From Cydia pomonella (lineage: Eukaryota; Arthropoda; Insecta; Lepidoptera; Tortricidae), in NCBI RefSeq assembly GCF_033807575.1, contig NC_084703.1, forward strand, positions 8,432,001-8,496,000: DNA of 64,000 nucleotides, in the 5' to 3' direction. Of the stretch, positions 12,338-24,425 are shown piece by piece. The notes under the pieces were generated by a model. It searched no databases, was not told where the DNA came from, and saw nothing but the letters and a program-made list of their open reading frames with translations. Both the position numbers and the translations under genes were made by a program. Numbering within the stretch: the first letter of the stretch is position 1; every line of letters begins with the position of its first letter.

Positions 12338-12900
12338 ATGGTCCGAATATACGGTAATTATTCGGTATTCGGCATGTTCGGCAAGTTTTCTAGTGTTCAG
12401 TTAAAGTGCCGAATATTCGGTAAATATTTTTTATTGTTTGTCCTTTTGCAACGCTGTAAAATGTAAGCCTTCACTTCACTAGTAATTTTCAAGTACTCTC
12501 TTCCATTAGGTTACGCTTTCCCCATTGTCATTAATGATCAGACATGTTGAATCCATATCATGTTTTGATTATTAGAGGTGCTGGAATTTTATGGCGAGTC
12601 CCTTGCCTTTTGATCAGTTTGTTTTTACCTATGAAGCAATTCATCTTTAGATACTAATGTAAATTAAGCGTTTTAACACATTCACCGCTGAGCTACGGTG
12701 GTAGCCGATAACATGGGTTTCCCGGTATGTAGCGAAAATGATGCGTAGAGACAAAATGACAACGAGTCGTGATTAGCGCTGAATGGGTTAAAATGGTTTA
12801 TTAGAATGATATGATACAGATGAACCGAAGAATTCGAAGATCTGACCCGAACATTCGGCCGAATGTTCGTATTCAGCAAACTCCATATACGGCCCATCCC
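12338..12900. repeat. ATTCGG-rich interspersed repeat
   Basis: The words ttcggtattcggc, gccgaatattcggt and ttcggccgaatgttcg recur at both ends. It finishes with atacggcccatcccta, an ending I have seen in other lepidopteran repeats. The class is unknown. Confidence 0.5.
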
Positions 12901-14352
12901 TACATACCTATAGTAAAACCGCTATAATGGAACAGGCACCAGTAATGGGATGGTATAGAGAAATCCTGTTAAACAAGTATTTACCATCAGTTTATATTGC
13001 GCCATACATCTCATGACTGGAGCAAAAAACCATAGTTTTAATTGGTTAATAATATTGCAACTAATTGAAGTAGCTTTCATTAAATACGTAGAAAATATAA
13101 AGGACGAATTAGACGTTCAACTTTTAAAGCATAAAGCGATATACATTTTAAAGATGTCGGTGAAATATCAAAAATACTTCAAAATTTCTATTAAATGCCC
13201 CATAATTGGTGCCGTTAACATAGGTATACTACAAACCAAAGTATTTCGAAAATAGAGGTTAAAATAAAATAAATGAAAAATGTTTATATTATATCGCAAA
13301 GAGCTAATGAACCCGTCACTGAGGAAATAAGCCGGCTATAAGGGCGCATTCACACTGGGCACACCGAACGTTCTATTTTTTGAGATTTTTCTTCCATTTA
13401 TAAAAAGTGGGAATACATTTATTAACGCAATTAAGTTATGAGTAAAAATTACATTCAATAATAATACCAAAATAAAATGAATGCATTCATAAACTACTAC
13501 ATTCAAATAATAGTCCCACATAAACGAAGATTGGATCTGTTGAATAGGCTGTTCATTGTATAATTGGTTTTTTTTATAGGTAAGGTTCGTTTTAGTGTTC
13601 ATTTTATTTGAGGTATTTAATTTTGCTCTTATTTTAATTCTTCATTTATTACTATTATTATACGATTATGAATTAATTATTTACTACAATTTTTGCCCCA
13701 TTGTAAACACTCCCTAGTTTGGAACCACATCGAACCTGTTTGGGGCATTAAGAATCCGAGAACTTTGACCCAATGTTACATTGATTAGTCACCGGGCACT
13801 AATTAAGTACCCAATAACATTTAACAGTTACTTATCTTTTTACTTGGCTTTTAATGCTTTAGTGTTGCGATAAGGAAAAAGGTTAGAAGCTTTACAAGTA
13901 ATGTAAAATCACGGATGATAATACTAGTAACGAATGAAGCTCGATAGATTCCTGTTTAATGGGGAGTATTACTGCAATTTTCGGCCGCCAGAGTGCAGCA
14001 CTAGCACCATCATAAACCATAGAGTAACTTATACATACTGTGCCTTAAAATGTTTATTGACAAGTTTTCACAGATAATAAAATATGGCATTGATGCATCA
14101 AGGCGGTTTGTTTACAGAAAATATAATTTTATTTCGTACCCGGCTTGGAAGATTTAACAACTGGAGTCGCGTTTAAAAGCTTAACCCTCTTTCTATTGTA
14201 TAGACTGACGTTTATTTGACATGGCTATTTGTATGTTACGTACGAATAGTCATACATTTCACGTGCCTCTCCCCCGCAAAAATCGGTAGACTGTTTTGTA
14301 CAGAAAACTACAAGACAAGGCGTCTCCAGTTATTAAATCATCTAAGGTTTTT
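12901..14352. other. AT-rich non-coding stretch
   Basis: The frames 13013-13255 and 13336-13602 are AT-rich translations without known motifs. No splice-bounded exon was seen. Confidence 0.45.
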
Positions 14353-14501
14353 AGGGGCCTATCCATGACAATCGTACATCGACAAACGCTAAACAAATAG
14401 AAAATATGTGTCGGGATGACAGATGCAACGAAAAGTCACGTCCATACATTATTTAAATTTCGATTGGCGTTTTCTATCAACAATTGTCATCCTGGCTAGG
14501 C
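14353..14501 (+). mobile_element. short TIR element (MITE), GCCTA...GACAATCGTAC family
   Basis: The left end ggggcctatccatgacaatc and the right end caattgtcatcctggctagg are inverted copies, followed inward by aaacgct and ggcgttt. It is about 150 bp. Relatives are the outer element at 22904-23184 (reverse orientation) and the truncated copy at 24307-24425. Confidence 0.65.
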
Positions 14502-16187
14502 GAGCTAGTGATATAATAGGCTAGTATTTGCTAGTATACATTTTCTTTTGCGTCCCTACTTTCAGGACTGTGCCAAATTGGCAGAGGTGTTTTTAAATCC
14601 ATTTAATGTTTACTCCCCAACGGTCAAAGTTACTTACTACACTGGCGGCTGGTTTTGCGCAACTACGACGCAAGTATTATTAGCATGACATCGTGTCTAT
14701 TCCTCACGCTCATAGCCATTGTTGGTCGGTAGGGTAGCCTAATAAAAATATAATTAAATAAACTAAATGAGGCGGCATATCACAAATAATTTGCGCGAAT
14801 ATGCTGAGTTGCACGTGTCTAGCGCGCCGCTCGTTAGGAAACCCGTTCGTGGTGTCGTGGAATCCGTTTTCAAGACCGGTTCCTTGCTCTATCCGACACT
14901 ATTAACGTCCTGAAAGATCTTTTTATAGGTACTTAGTAACAGACATAATAAAATCGACTATGCGTTTATCTATGGTAATCTTTTACATCAATATTATATA
15001 GGAAATTTTATAAGCAAATACAGCCTCAATATAAGGAAAACTATACATAAACATGAGAATTATACGACTAATGTGTTACTAATAAGTCATTTAAGATAAT
15101 AAATTGATACGTTTACCTTAAGATAATTACCTTTTTTTTATTTTTATGATCTTTTTATGTATATCGTAAGTTTTAAGAAAATAACTTGTATGTATATCGA
15201 AAATAAGGATAAAATCAATGCGAGTAATAAAATGTGTAATAAAGTTTCTTTGGATGAGCGTTTTTATTTTAATGTTAGTCACTAAGACACGGTCACACAG
15301 AAAAATACAGTCAATAAGTAATCGCTACTCGTATGTACTATCTATGCTGTTTTACCCTATATATCCTCGTGGCAAAAAATTTAATTGTATGTTAGGTATT
15401 CAAAACAGTTCACATTTTACGTTTTCCAGCGAGTTGCGCAATGCAGCGCCACCTTTTGCAGCGACTACTTATAACCGCCTTACACTGGACCATACTAGTT
15501 TAGTTACGAACATTTGAAAAACGAACAACGACTTTGGTCGTGTTTTAATTTCCATGCAATGTCATAAAGAAGATCGTCGATTTTCTTAAGCGATTGGGCC
15601 CCCTCGTCAAATTGAACGTATACGTGTACTATATAGAAGCTGCTGCTAGTACTCGGCTCTTGAAGTATATTTAAGTTTGAAACATTATAGGTTTTGAGAT
15701 GTTTTTTGGAGAAAATTGGAAAACAACGTAAAAACACTCTCTTAATGGGATACTTAAACGAGATCTAATTGAACAGATTCTAGAATCTCTTTTACCTAAC
15801 ACTTAACTGGCCATATCACGTTGATAAATCAAATAACACATTTAAGACAAATAATTATTGACCTGACAGAAAGTGTCAAACATCTTGTCAGTTAAATCAC
15901 ATGATGATTATTTTTAGATAAAACTATAATCGTTTTTTTTTTGTTTGGGAAATGAAACCAAAAAACTGTTATGAAAAGTTTTCTTAATATCTATGTTAAT
16001 TGTTTTATGTAAAGTTGGTTCTCTTAAATTATCGGTAACTAATGTTATCACCTTAAATATATACATATATATATGGAATTAATCGTTATACTTGCTAAAT
16101 TATGATGATAAAAACGGACGGATATTGGCAGGTCGTGTCTCTGTCTACCTAGCAAATAGTTTAGTGCAAAGGTAATATAACTCCTTA
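14502..16187. other. non-coding stretch
   Basis: No recognised gene. The frames 15218-15517 and 15504-15737 have no motif and overlap in opposite directions. Confidence 0.45.
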
Positions 16188-16538
16188 ATGAAAAAACCTC
16201 ACGGTTCAGGTAAAGTTAAGCCTTATGTCAATTCTATTAAGATGTTGACGACAGCAACGCATTTGTTGCTGTATCTATATGAAGATTTATCTTACCCTAA
16301 ACAGGGTGAAATTGTTATGTTTGACCATATGCTGAGGGTTGGACATGTAGGTCATACTGAACAACGCAAAATTATCTGCCGTAATTTTGGTGAATCACAT
16401 GTCAATGTTTTATATGGAACAGCAGATTTTTTTTCGCGATTTCGGGGTGGCCCCATAGTAAAAATTACTCAGTGTGATCCACATATTCAGCCCTACCTGT
16501 ATACCCTCCATACTTACCTATTTAATGAAATATATTGA
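16188..16538 (+). CDS. unrecognised 116-codon open frame
   Basis: This is one of the longest frames outside the two identified genes. It starts ATGAAAAAACC and ends TGA. The peptide (MKKPHGSGKVKPYVNS... ending LHTYLFNEIY) has mixed composition and no motif, signal peptide or membrane segment that I recognise. No partner exon or promoter is evident. It may be a decayed transposon ORF or chance. Confidence 0.15.
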   Translation: MKKPHGSGKVKPYVNSIKMLTTATHLLLYLYEDLSYPKQGEIVMFDHMLRVGHVGHTEQRKIICRNFGESHVNVLYGTADFFSRFRGGPIVKITQCDPHIQPYLYTLHTYLFNEIY

Positions 16539-19199
16539 ATTACGGAAAAGAACACTAAAATTTATTTTTATAATGTATGTCTAATTTGTGTAATAGATGC
16601 ATATTTAATTAATAGAATGAACTTTAAAACGCGATAGTAACTACTAAGTGGGCCGAAAATCATAATCATGAAATTATCAAAAATTACTTGACATATTATA
16701 ACGAGTCATTTGTTTTGGTTTATCGATTGTTGGTATGTGAAACGGAATGGCATGGGGAAAAACGGTTATATAAGTTGGGTAGATGCGTATAAAGCCTTAG
16801 AGAACCAGGTTTCGAAATCAGGCAAACAGTCCTCCCGCGTCACACGGCTTGCAACACCAGCGCTGCGCCGCGACGATCGCGAAAGGGGCACGATAAGAGA
16901 ATCTGTTAATCTCACATAGGGTGAAAAATGTAATTCGGAATGCTTATTAGCGAAAAAACTACTTTATGACTTATATATTTGTTAATTTTACATAGTTTAA
17001 AGTTAAATAAGTTCGGATTTCAGTTTATAATTTGCATATGATTCTGTGAAAGTCCAGTTTCAGGTTTAAAGTATTATTAAAAAGTACCTTTTATTATATT
17101 TTGCTTATTTTAAGGTAATAAAGCGCCAGTATCAATTATTTTAGAAAAAGTACGCTGCACTAAATTAACTCCGGATCACCTACAGAGTCGACGCTACGCC
17201 ACTGCTACAATCATTCTCGTGGTTTATTTATAAGTAATTAGACATATTTAAAACCACAAGGCTACCACAGTATCACGGTCTATTGCCCCAATTCAGATAT
17301 TTAAAGTCGTCTATAACACCACTAACCTCAGCAGGGGCAACAGGATGAAAAGAAGGGGCAGAAGATTACACAACTGTATCAAAATGACATAGGTACATAG
17401 TGCAATATTATTTTCCCCATAACGATACCAATATATAGTTAATACCAGTTTCACCTAAAGGTTTATTAGTTTCGTATGTACCAATAGTAGTAAAACTCGA
17501 TAGCATTAACGATCAGTTAAATACGTCGGTATTGAGTTTATCGCAGAAATTTCGCTGTTTAAGTATTACAGTTAAATGTTGTATTTACTATGGCAGTAAT
17601 ATTAACGTAACAGTAACCTACGCTTATCATTGCTTAAGAAATATTACCTATATATAATTTACTAATAACTTATTAACATAATTTTGTCTCCTTTTGTCAT
17701 CATATTTCACGTTACATGTCGTGCCTGAATAAGAAAAATAATAGATTTAGATGGACATCAACTTAGTAGGTACACATTATCCTTCTGCTGAAGGAAATCT
17801 ACAAATATTATAGGTAGGTAACAATTCAACGGGTCCCTGTTTAAGATATTATTAGTTACAATACGTATAAAAAGCTTGTTTTTTTATGTAATTGATCACT
17901 TGATCAGTTACTTTATTTAAAATCAATGCTTAGATATACGTATATAGATATTACTTGTATAAGAACTGCGAGAAAACAAATCATTATTATTTCATTATAT
18001 GTTGCGAGAAAATTGCTTTTTATCGGCTTCGAGCAGTCACGTTTTAGATACTAGTCGGCATTATTTAAATGCATATATCTATAATTTCAACAGTAGGTAT
18101 TTCGACTACATTTTTAACTTTTTTATGACATTATTTGAAATTTAAAATATACTAATTGTGGTCTAAAAATATACGAAAGAACTGTGTATTATATAATTGT
18201 ATTTCTTTATTGGGTGAGTTTTTATATACAGCAAACTTTTCTCTATGTGTCGTGTTTTTTTACCGTTCATTGTGTTCGCTTAATCGAAATGATGTAAATA
18301 GTTTTAGGTGATTTATATTTTTATTTTAAACAACAACTTAATTTTAGACATATAGGATAGTAAATAAATAAGTAAATATTATGTAGTTTGTACCATAAAA
18401 ATACTCAGAAAATGAAATATAAGTAGTAATGAAATACCTAGTTTTGACTAGGTAACAACAGGCGATCTTATTTATCGCCTAAAATAAACCTGGGTAGACA
18501 AGTACGAGTCCAAATATTTTAATAAATTGAATGTTGTAGCTATATAATATATACCTACAACATTCAATTTATTAAAAATTTTAGCTATGACATATTGTTT
18601 ACCATAACGACACATCCACCTATCTTCAGACAGGGAAAATTGTACAAACCTAATGTTAATTTATTAATCAGTGCAAAGCAACAAATAGGTACCTTTTACA
18701 ATCAGAATGATCTCGGTAAACGCAACCTGGCGTTTTCTCCGCTATTGCGATTGTTATTAATGATTTATATTACGAATAAAGTATATTATACATAGTATCC
18801 GTAACTTGGCCCCAACATAATAATTCAATGAGGGAATGTAAACAAGTTTAAAGGAGTGCCACTTTGTTGGAGGTAGGGGGTGGGAAATCTGGAGGTCACT
18901 GGCGACAAAGAGATCGCTAGAAGAAAAGTAAAGAATCTCCTAATCCTTAAGTTCTCAAACTAAAACAAATCACGGACTCCTTTTCCGATTGTTTTTTTTT
19001 CTGCGATGGATACTAAAAATTTTGACGGCTGAATAATTAACTTAGCTTTTGTTACCGGCTAGCATAATTTTCCTAGCGCTTTTAAGAAAACTGCGCCGTT
19101 TCATAGGTGTTATTAAATAGGTTTTTGTGTTTCATTCCAGTCACGGGTGAATAATACGCGAACAAAAGAAACGAGCATACGCGTCGAATTCAGAGCCGC
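16539..19199. other. AT-rich non-coding stretch
   Basis: No gene, RNA gene or clear repeat. A short inverted repeat (atgttgtagctatataatat against atacctacaacattc, about 18530-18570) is present. Confidence 0.45.
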
Positions 19200-19690
19200 T
19201 TTTCACTTGCTGTGCTCGATAAGATATTTAAATACCAAATATATAAGCAGAAAAATCCTTAGCGCCGTACGCGCACGACAGCCGCGAGTATTTACAAAAT
19301 ACCGTCCGGATTAACCTTAACGCTGAACGGTGGTGGTCCTCGCAACCCCAAGATTCGCCTTGCAGTTATATGACAGTCGCAGCGGCTAGAAAATGAGATC
19401 TTACCTTGTCAAAAATTCCGAGTGATGTTTGTGTTTTCAAAGTCCGGTTTAGCATTCACGTCGAACACGATAGCACTGCGTGAGAGAAAGGCAGCTTGTC
19501 ACTGGACACTCGCGAGTGCGGCTGCGCGGGTACGTGTGCGCGGGCGTCGGACGGTGCTGAGACTGGAGGCCGCGACGCGAGGGGGCCGCTTAAAAGAGCG
19601 CCAGCGCACCCCGCGCTAGCTACCACCAGCACCCAACGTCGACCAGCACCAAAAACCACTTGGACTCTAATTGGACGGAAAAAATAGTTT
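19200..19690. promoter_or_regulatory. CpG-rich island with TATA-like box, possible promoter
   Basis: The block 19470-19640 is strikingly GC- and CpG-rich against an AT-rich background (for example gcgcgggcgtcggacgg). Upstream on the plus strand a TATATAAG lies at about 19238. It is followed roughly 30 bp later by CG-rich sequence that could hold a start site. Open frames on both strands (19422-19619, 19456-19695, 19496-19687) overlap and look compositional. It could be a promoter and non-coding first exon in either direction. No downstream coding exon was found. Confidence 0.25.
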
Positions 19691-21639
19691 TTCACAAAAA
19701 AGTCATGTCATATTTTAATATAAGATTAAATATATGACAGTTAATGAACTCAAATTGCTGTAATTCATTATCACAAAATAACTGTATTTTTTTGAGTGAA
19801 AGAAGCTATTTTGAAGCCTATTTTTAATTTTAAATGATGAACACCAGTTAGTTATGCTGGCCATTTTTTCGCAAATCGCCGACCATTGTGTCTATTTTGC
19901 GTGAAAATGAGGTAGCGCTACTCTAACCACCCCGAAACCTAGCAATGTCTTTAAGTTGCTAATTGTCTTCTTTAGTGTGCACGTGTCTCTAGAGATTTGA
20001 TCTTGTATACTTCAACCTGTTTACAGTGTAGGAAAATGTTTTGAAGTTTCCTCTTTTTCCATACACGCTCACATGGGGCTGTCTGTTTTACCCATATTAT
20101 ATAGGTGTTTGTTTAGTGTGTCGAACACCAGATGTAAATTAATATTCAACTATTATTGTTGGAAAAAAACTTCGTAAGTAGTTATTTATTTCTATACAAA
20201 AGCTCAAAACTCGACGCATTAGGTTCCTCAACCTTCCCTCTGACGGCATGCGGAATATAGAAAGTCAGTGAGCAAATCCGAACAGAGTCTTTCGAACTTG
20301 ATTATTATAAAAAAATGTACGTAGCCATAAACAACAAAAAAGAACAATATCTGACAATATGATACAAAAAATAGGCGTAGATAGTTGAAAAATTCGAGTA
20401 ATAAACTTGGCACGCGCGTACAGTTAGATCGTAATACTATCAAGGACTATATTAACACGCACTTTACTGAAATTCAGCGCTGTGGTGGTTTATGTAGTTA
20501 CCAGTATTAATTAAATTTTGCGTGGCTATTTATACTGACTTGTTATTATATTAAGTAAGTAGTACTTGTTTTTTTTTGTATATGTTCAGCTACTATTTCT
20601 GTCTGGGCAAATATAAAAGTACATATCTACTTAAGTCCTGCTAAACAATCCGATGTCACCTGTGTATGTTTATTATTTACATAAAAGTACAGATGTGCAG
20701 TTGCGGAAAGTTTAAAAAAAATTGGAAGAGTTCTCATAAATTTCAATAAAATTTCATAGGAAATTAAGGTAACTTCCATTTTGCGAATGGAAAATCGATC
20801 CCCATACAAAATCTGAGAAGTTTCTGAAATATTTCAATGTGGAAATTTCGCAATTTTGGAATCTTTTCGACGTTACATCAGTGTTAAAAGTACCTACACT
20901 AAGCTAGGTAAGCCTTACCTGAAGAATAAAAAAAATCAGATATTACTATTTAGATTTATCACAGGTATATTTACACCCCCGGTCGCCCTCGATCATTATT
21001 ACACTCGTCATAATGATCTAATGAGCAATGATCACAGCCTTAGCCGACCTTCCTACTAAATACAATATGACTACCAGGTAACATTGTGCCGCCCGAGCCA
21101 CCATCACGTTCCAATTACCCTATTCTTGAGAAATTCCTAGTCACTTATTTATATTTCATAGCAACTTTGTTAGAATCGTAAAACAGCACGATGTTTTGAC
21201 AAAGCAAACTGCCCGGTGGTTGCTGTTAAGATAAGAGCCTAAATAATAATATTGTGAAAAGTTTTTGGCAAATAATTCATTGTTGGTACAAGCTTTTATC
21301 GCTGAGTGTACTTTTCTTTCCACAGGTAAGTAATACTGATCGAGACAATTCTAACAACCCCAAAAACAATTTTTATCACTGAGTTCATATGGCTACCTCC
21401 TGTCTTTATCACCAGATCAGCTCGATGGTACCATAATATTGCATTGTCAACGTACTTACATATGTACGTAAATTTTCAGCTTCATCGGAAACCGGGAAGT
21501 GGGTGAGATTTAACTTGCAAGATTTGACCCGTACATACATAGGTACATTGCAAGTTAGTAAAAAGCTTGCAATAAAACCAAAATTTAGACTAGGTAGCTT
21601 TTTCTTATCTTCTCTTGACAAGTTGAAGATAAAATAGGG
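19691..21639. other. non-coding stretch with a GGAAATTTC-type repeat
   Basis: No gene was found. 20690-20870 contains repeated fragments such as ggaaatt, ggaaatttcgc and aaatttcata. It resembles the block 26640-26830 (both begin gatgtgc-g-c-g-ggaaa), so the two are probably members of one dispersed repeat. Confidence 0.4.
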
Positions 21640-21691
21640 TCGCAACGCGCATGTAACTCCTCTGGAGTTGCAGGCGTACATAAGCTACGGA
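21640..21691 (-). repeat. fragment of the TACGTCGGTGGC repeat
   Basis: gcgcatgtaactcctctgga and gttgcaggcg match the middle of the element at 12163-12337. Only about 50 bp remain. Confidence 0.5.
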
Positions 21692-21837
21692 ATTCATATA
21701 TAAGACTGAAATTTTGCCCCCTATTTATATCGGGCATTTTCCATAATTATTTAAAAATAAAATAAAAAATTACACTACATTACTATTCCAAATTTCAAAT
21801 CGATAGCTTAAGTACATCTCGAGATATTTAGCAATGT

Positions 21838-21892
21838 GACAGACAGACGGAACTGTTCCTTTTGTACCTTTTTGGTACGGAACCCTAAAAAT
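21838..21892 (-). repeat. fragment of the GGGTTCCGTAG/GTCTGTC repeat
   Basis: Contains gacagacagacgg and ggtacggaaccctaaaaat, the terminal words of the family seen whole at 23471-24171. Confidence 0.55.
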
Positions 21893-21905
21893 CATCACAC
21901 TCTGA

Positions 21906-22262
21906 CAAATAATATTAAATAAATGACACTCGGACCGCGACTGCAGCACAGTTACTCGCTGCAACGTTATTGCTGCCGGCTGCAACGCTGCCGCAGTCGC
22001 AAACCGAATGTAACCATAAATGTACCCTTCGGATTCATACTACACCAGCTTGCATTACTGCCAACTGCATCGCTGGCGCAAATGTGAAAATTCGAGGAGC
22101 AACATTGATTTTGACATTTGCGGCAATAATGCAGTCGGCAGTAATATCGCGCTGCAATACTGTTGCAGTAACGCTATCGATTGCATTACTTTCACAAATG
22201 TCAAATTTAAATAAATTACTCGATAAAATGATTTTTTAGCCGGCTGCAGTCGGTTATCGTAT
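21906..22262. repeat. GCA/TGC-rich quasi-palindromic block
   Basis: Dense in gcagtaa, ttactgc, gcaacg and cgttgc words on both strands, which keeps frames open on both strands (21970-22239 plus, 22055-22267 minus). The composition is like the outer element at 58824-59510. It is likely a decayed TIR element. No coding motif. Confidence 0.35.
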
Positions 22263-22903
22263 CGCAATAAATCTTTCCTTAGTAAAAAGAAGTAAAGTAA
22301 CTCTGTTTATGGCTGTTTGTCACCTCTTCATACTCAAAACGCTGAACCGATGTTAATGAATTTGCTATGAAGATAGTCTAAGTCTTAGGGAAGGATATTG
22401 GATAGATTGCATCATGGATATTATCATTCTACGCAGCCCAAGCCGCCGGCAGAAGCCAAGTGGACATGCGCAACAAACTAATACTCGTATGTACGTATTA
22501 CCTATATTTGAGGCGTATCGAAACCGCGCCTAAAGGGAGGCGTCTATATGTAATCCCATGTATCGGTACAGGCATGTGATTCTAGCGAATCTAACGCGAA
22601 CTACCTACATTATTTTAATTTGGTGATTTTTAATACAACATAAAGGGTTTATGATATATCATTATAGACATATCATAAGCCCTTTATGATGCCTTCAAAA
22701 TCACTAAATTACAGCCAACACAAAGATAAACTTTAAACCAATTTCTTATACTATGTGAAAATTTTATCTTATGTTAGCTGTTTGGAACCCCAACCCAACA
22801 ATTTCCTATAGCCAAGAAAAATATCCTAAGACAAATGCAATTTTGATGTGTCATATAATTACAGTGGCACGGGACTCGGAAGACTTTTTACATATAGGCC
22901 TCT
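22263..22903. other. non-coding stretch with a hairpin
   Basis: 22320-22400 resembles a LINE-derived piece (cgctgaaccgatgttaatga). A local hairpin lies at about 22640-22690 (ataaagggtttatgatat against atatcataagccctttat). No gene. Confidence 0.4.
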
Positions 22904-23184
22904 GGGAGCCTAATCAAGATGACAATCATTGTTAGGAAACTCCATTCGAAATTTAAAAAATGTTTAGAAATAGTCACGTGACTTTTCGTAGCATCTGGGC
23001 TATCCGCGAAAATCGAAGTACGTCAATTGCGGGCATTGTTCTCTGTCACTTTACGTATTAGTGAGAGTAAAAGACAAAGATCCCCGCAATTTGCGAATTT
23101 TGGTTTTCGCGGTTTTTAGTTTTCGATACATTTTTAATTTACGTTTGACATTTGTCGGCGTACGATTGTCATCTTGGATAGGCC
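22904..23184 (-). mobile_element. MITE interrupted by a second MITE
   Basis: The outer ends gagcctaatcaagatgacaa and gattgtcatcttggataggc are the inverted termini of the family at 14353-14501, in the opposite orientation. The outer body is split just after gtagcatctg (about 22997), where an unrelated element begins. It resumes with ttttcgatacatttttaatt. The order of words on both sides agrees with the uninterrupted copy. Confidence 0.6.
23004..23112 (+). mobile_element. inner MITE, CCGCGAAAA family
   Basis: The ends ccgcgaaaatcgaagtacgt and ggttttcgcgg are inverted. Inner words ttgcgggca / tccccgcaa and agtaaaagac form the rest of the arms. A full relative is at 38799-38911 and a truncated one at 42658-42733. 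The long frame 23061-23573 merely reads through this element. Confidence 0.65.
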
Positions 23185-23429
23185 CCTGGGCAGAGAGTTA
23201 CCTCAGCCTCCCACCGTGCCGTCACGGTATCGCCACATACGTCCGTATCACAAAATATACTTATGAAAATGTAGCCAAGTGCGCCACCCAAGGATTCCGC
23301 AATCACAACATTTCACAGATCAACTATTTTAGGTCTAGTAGTGTCGAAGATAAAGGGGTAAACGTCAATTTTCGCCTTTTTGTCTCTCGAGATGTAGTAA
23401 GTAGTTTTTTTTTAATACGTCATAAATGG

Positions 23430-23474
23430 TACGAAACCCTTCATGGGCGAGTTCGACTCGCACTTGGCCGCTTT
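23430..23474 (+). repeat. solo 3' end of the GGGTTCCGTAG repeat
   Basis: acgaaacccttcatgggcga and gactcgcacttggccgcttt correspond to the end of the full copy (24121-24171) in the same orientation, directly in front of that copy. Confidence 0.55.
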
Positions 23475-24171
23475 TTAGGGTTCCGTAGTCAACTAGGAAT
23501 CCTTATAGTTTCGCCATGTCCGTCTGTCTGTCTGTCTGTCTGTCTGTCCGAGGCTTTGCTCCGTGGTCGTTAGTGCTAGAAAAATGAAATTCGGCATGGA
23601 TATATAAATCAATAAAGCCGACAAAGTCGTACAATAAAATATAAAAATTTAATTTTTTTGAGGGTACCTCCCCTACACGTAAAGTGGGGGTGAATTTTTT
23701 TTTTGCTTCAACCCTACAGTGTGGGGTATCGTTGGAAAGGTCTTCCAAAACTAATAGGGGTCTTTAACAAACATTTTTTGATAAAGTGAATAGATTCGGA
23801 GCTAATCGCTCCGAAAGAGAAAAAAAATGTGTCCCCCCCCCTCTAACTTTTGAACCATAGGTCCAAAAAATATGAAAAAAATCGTGGAAGTAGAGCTTAA
23901 GAAAGACATTAAATGAAAACTATAGCGGACATGATCAGTTTAGTTGTTTTTGAGTTATCGCAAAAAGTTGCTCCCATAGTAAAAAGACTTACTTTAATTA
24001 GGTACTGATTATGCAATTTTGCCTATTTGTTTAACTCGCGTGAAAGGTACCGTTTCATCCCTTGGTTAACAATTTACTATACTTTAAGCTCCAGTTTAGC
24101 TTATTGTGACGGAAGAGTAACTACGGAACCCTACACTGAGCGTGGCCCGACATGCTCTTGGCCGGTTTTCT
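23471..24171 (+). mobile_element. full-length GGGTTCCGTAG / (GTCT)n repeat
   Basis: It opens with ttttagggttccgtagtcaa, continues to a (GTCT)n run at 23521-23549, and closes with ctacggaaccctacactgag and ctcttggccggttttc. It is about 700 bp with no substantial ORF. The family is very common in lepidopteran genomes as I know them; its class is uncertain to me. Related pieces are at 9478, 21838, 29472, 30671 and 48393. Confidence 0.6.
23521..23549. repeat. (GTCT)n microsatellite core
   Basis: Seven near-perfect tctg/gtct units inside the repeat above. Confidence 0.85.
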
Positions 24172-24306
24172 AGTTTCTATTTGAGGTTGCTAAATATTCA
24201 TATTGACTGCTACACGCTACACGACTGTGAAAACATTGCGCTATAGACTGACGAAATAAACAGTCTTCAGATTCAGGGTCCCTAACGCTTTTGCGATGCT
24301 GATATG

Positions 24307-24425
24307 GGAGCCTGGCCAAAATGACAATCGTACATCTAAACGCTAAACGAAAAGAAAAAGGTATCGGGATGACAGATGCTATGAAAATTCACGTTACTAT
24401 TTATTTCTATACATTATTAAAGTTT
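24307..24425 (+). mobile_element. truncated MITE, GCCTA...GACAATCGTAC family
   Basis: gagcctggccaaaatgacaa and cgtacatctaaacgctaaac match the left half of 14353-14501, as does tcgggatgacagatgc. The right terminus is missing. Confidence 0.55.

Noticed and set aside
19456..19695. Minus frame with an alanine-rich, signal-like N-terminus
   Set aside because: It arises from CG-rich codons within the CpG island; the low-complexity translation matches no family.
23061..23573. 170-codon plus-strand frame, the second longest in the window
   Set aside because: It reads through the inner MITE, the outer MITE arm and the (GTCT)n repeat; no domain, and every part is explained by repeats.
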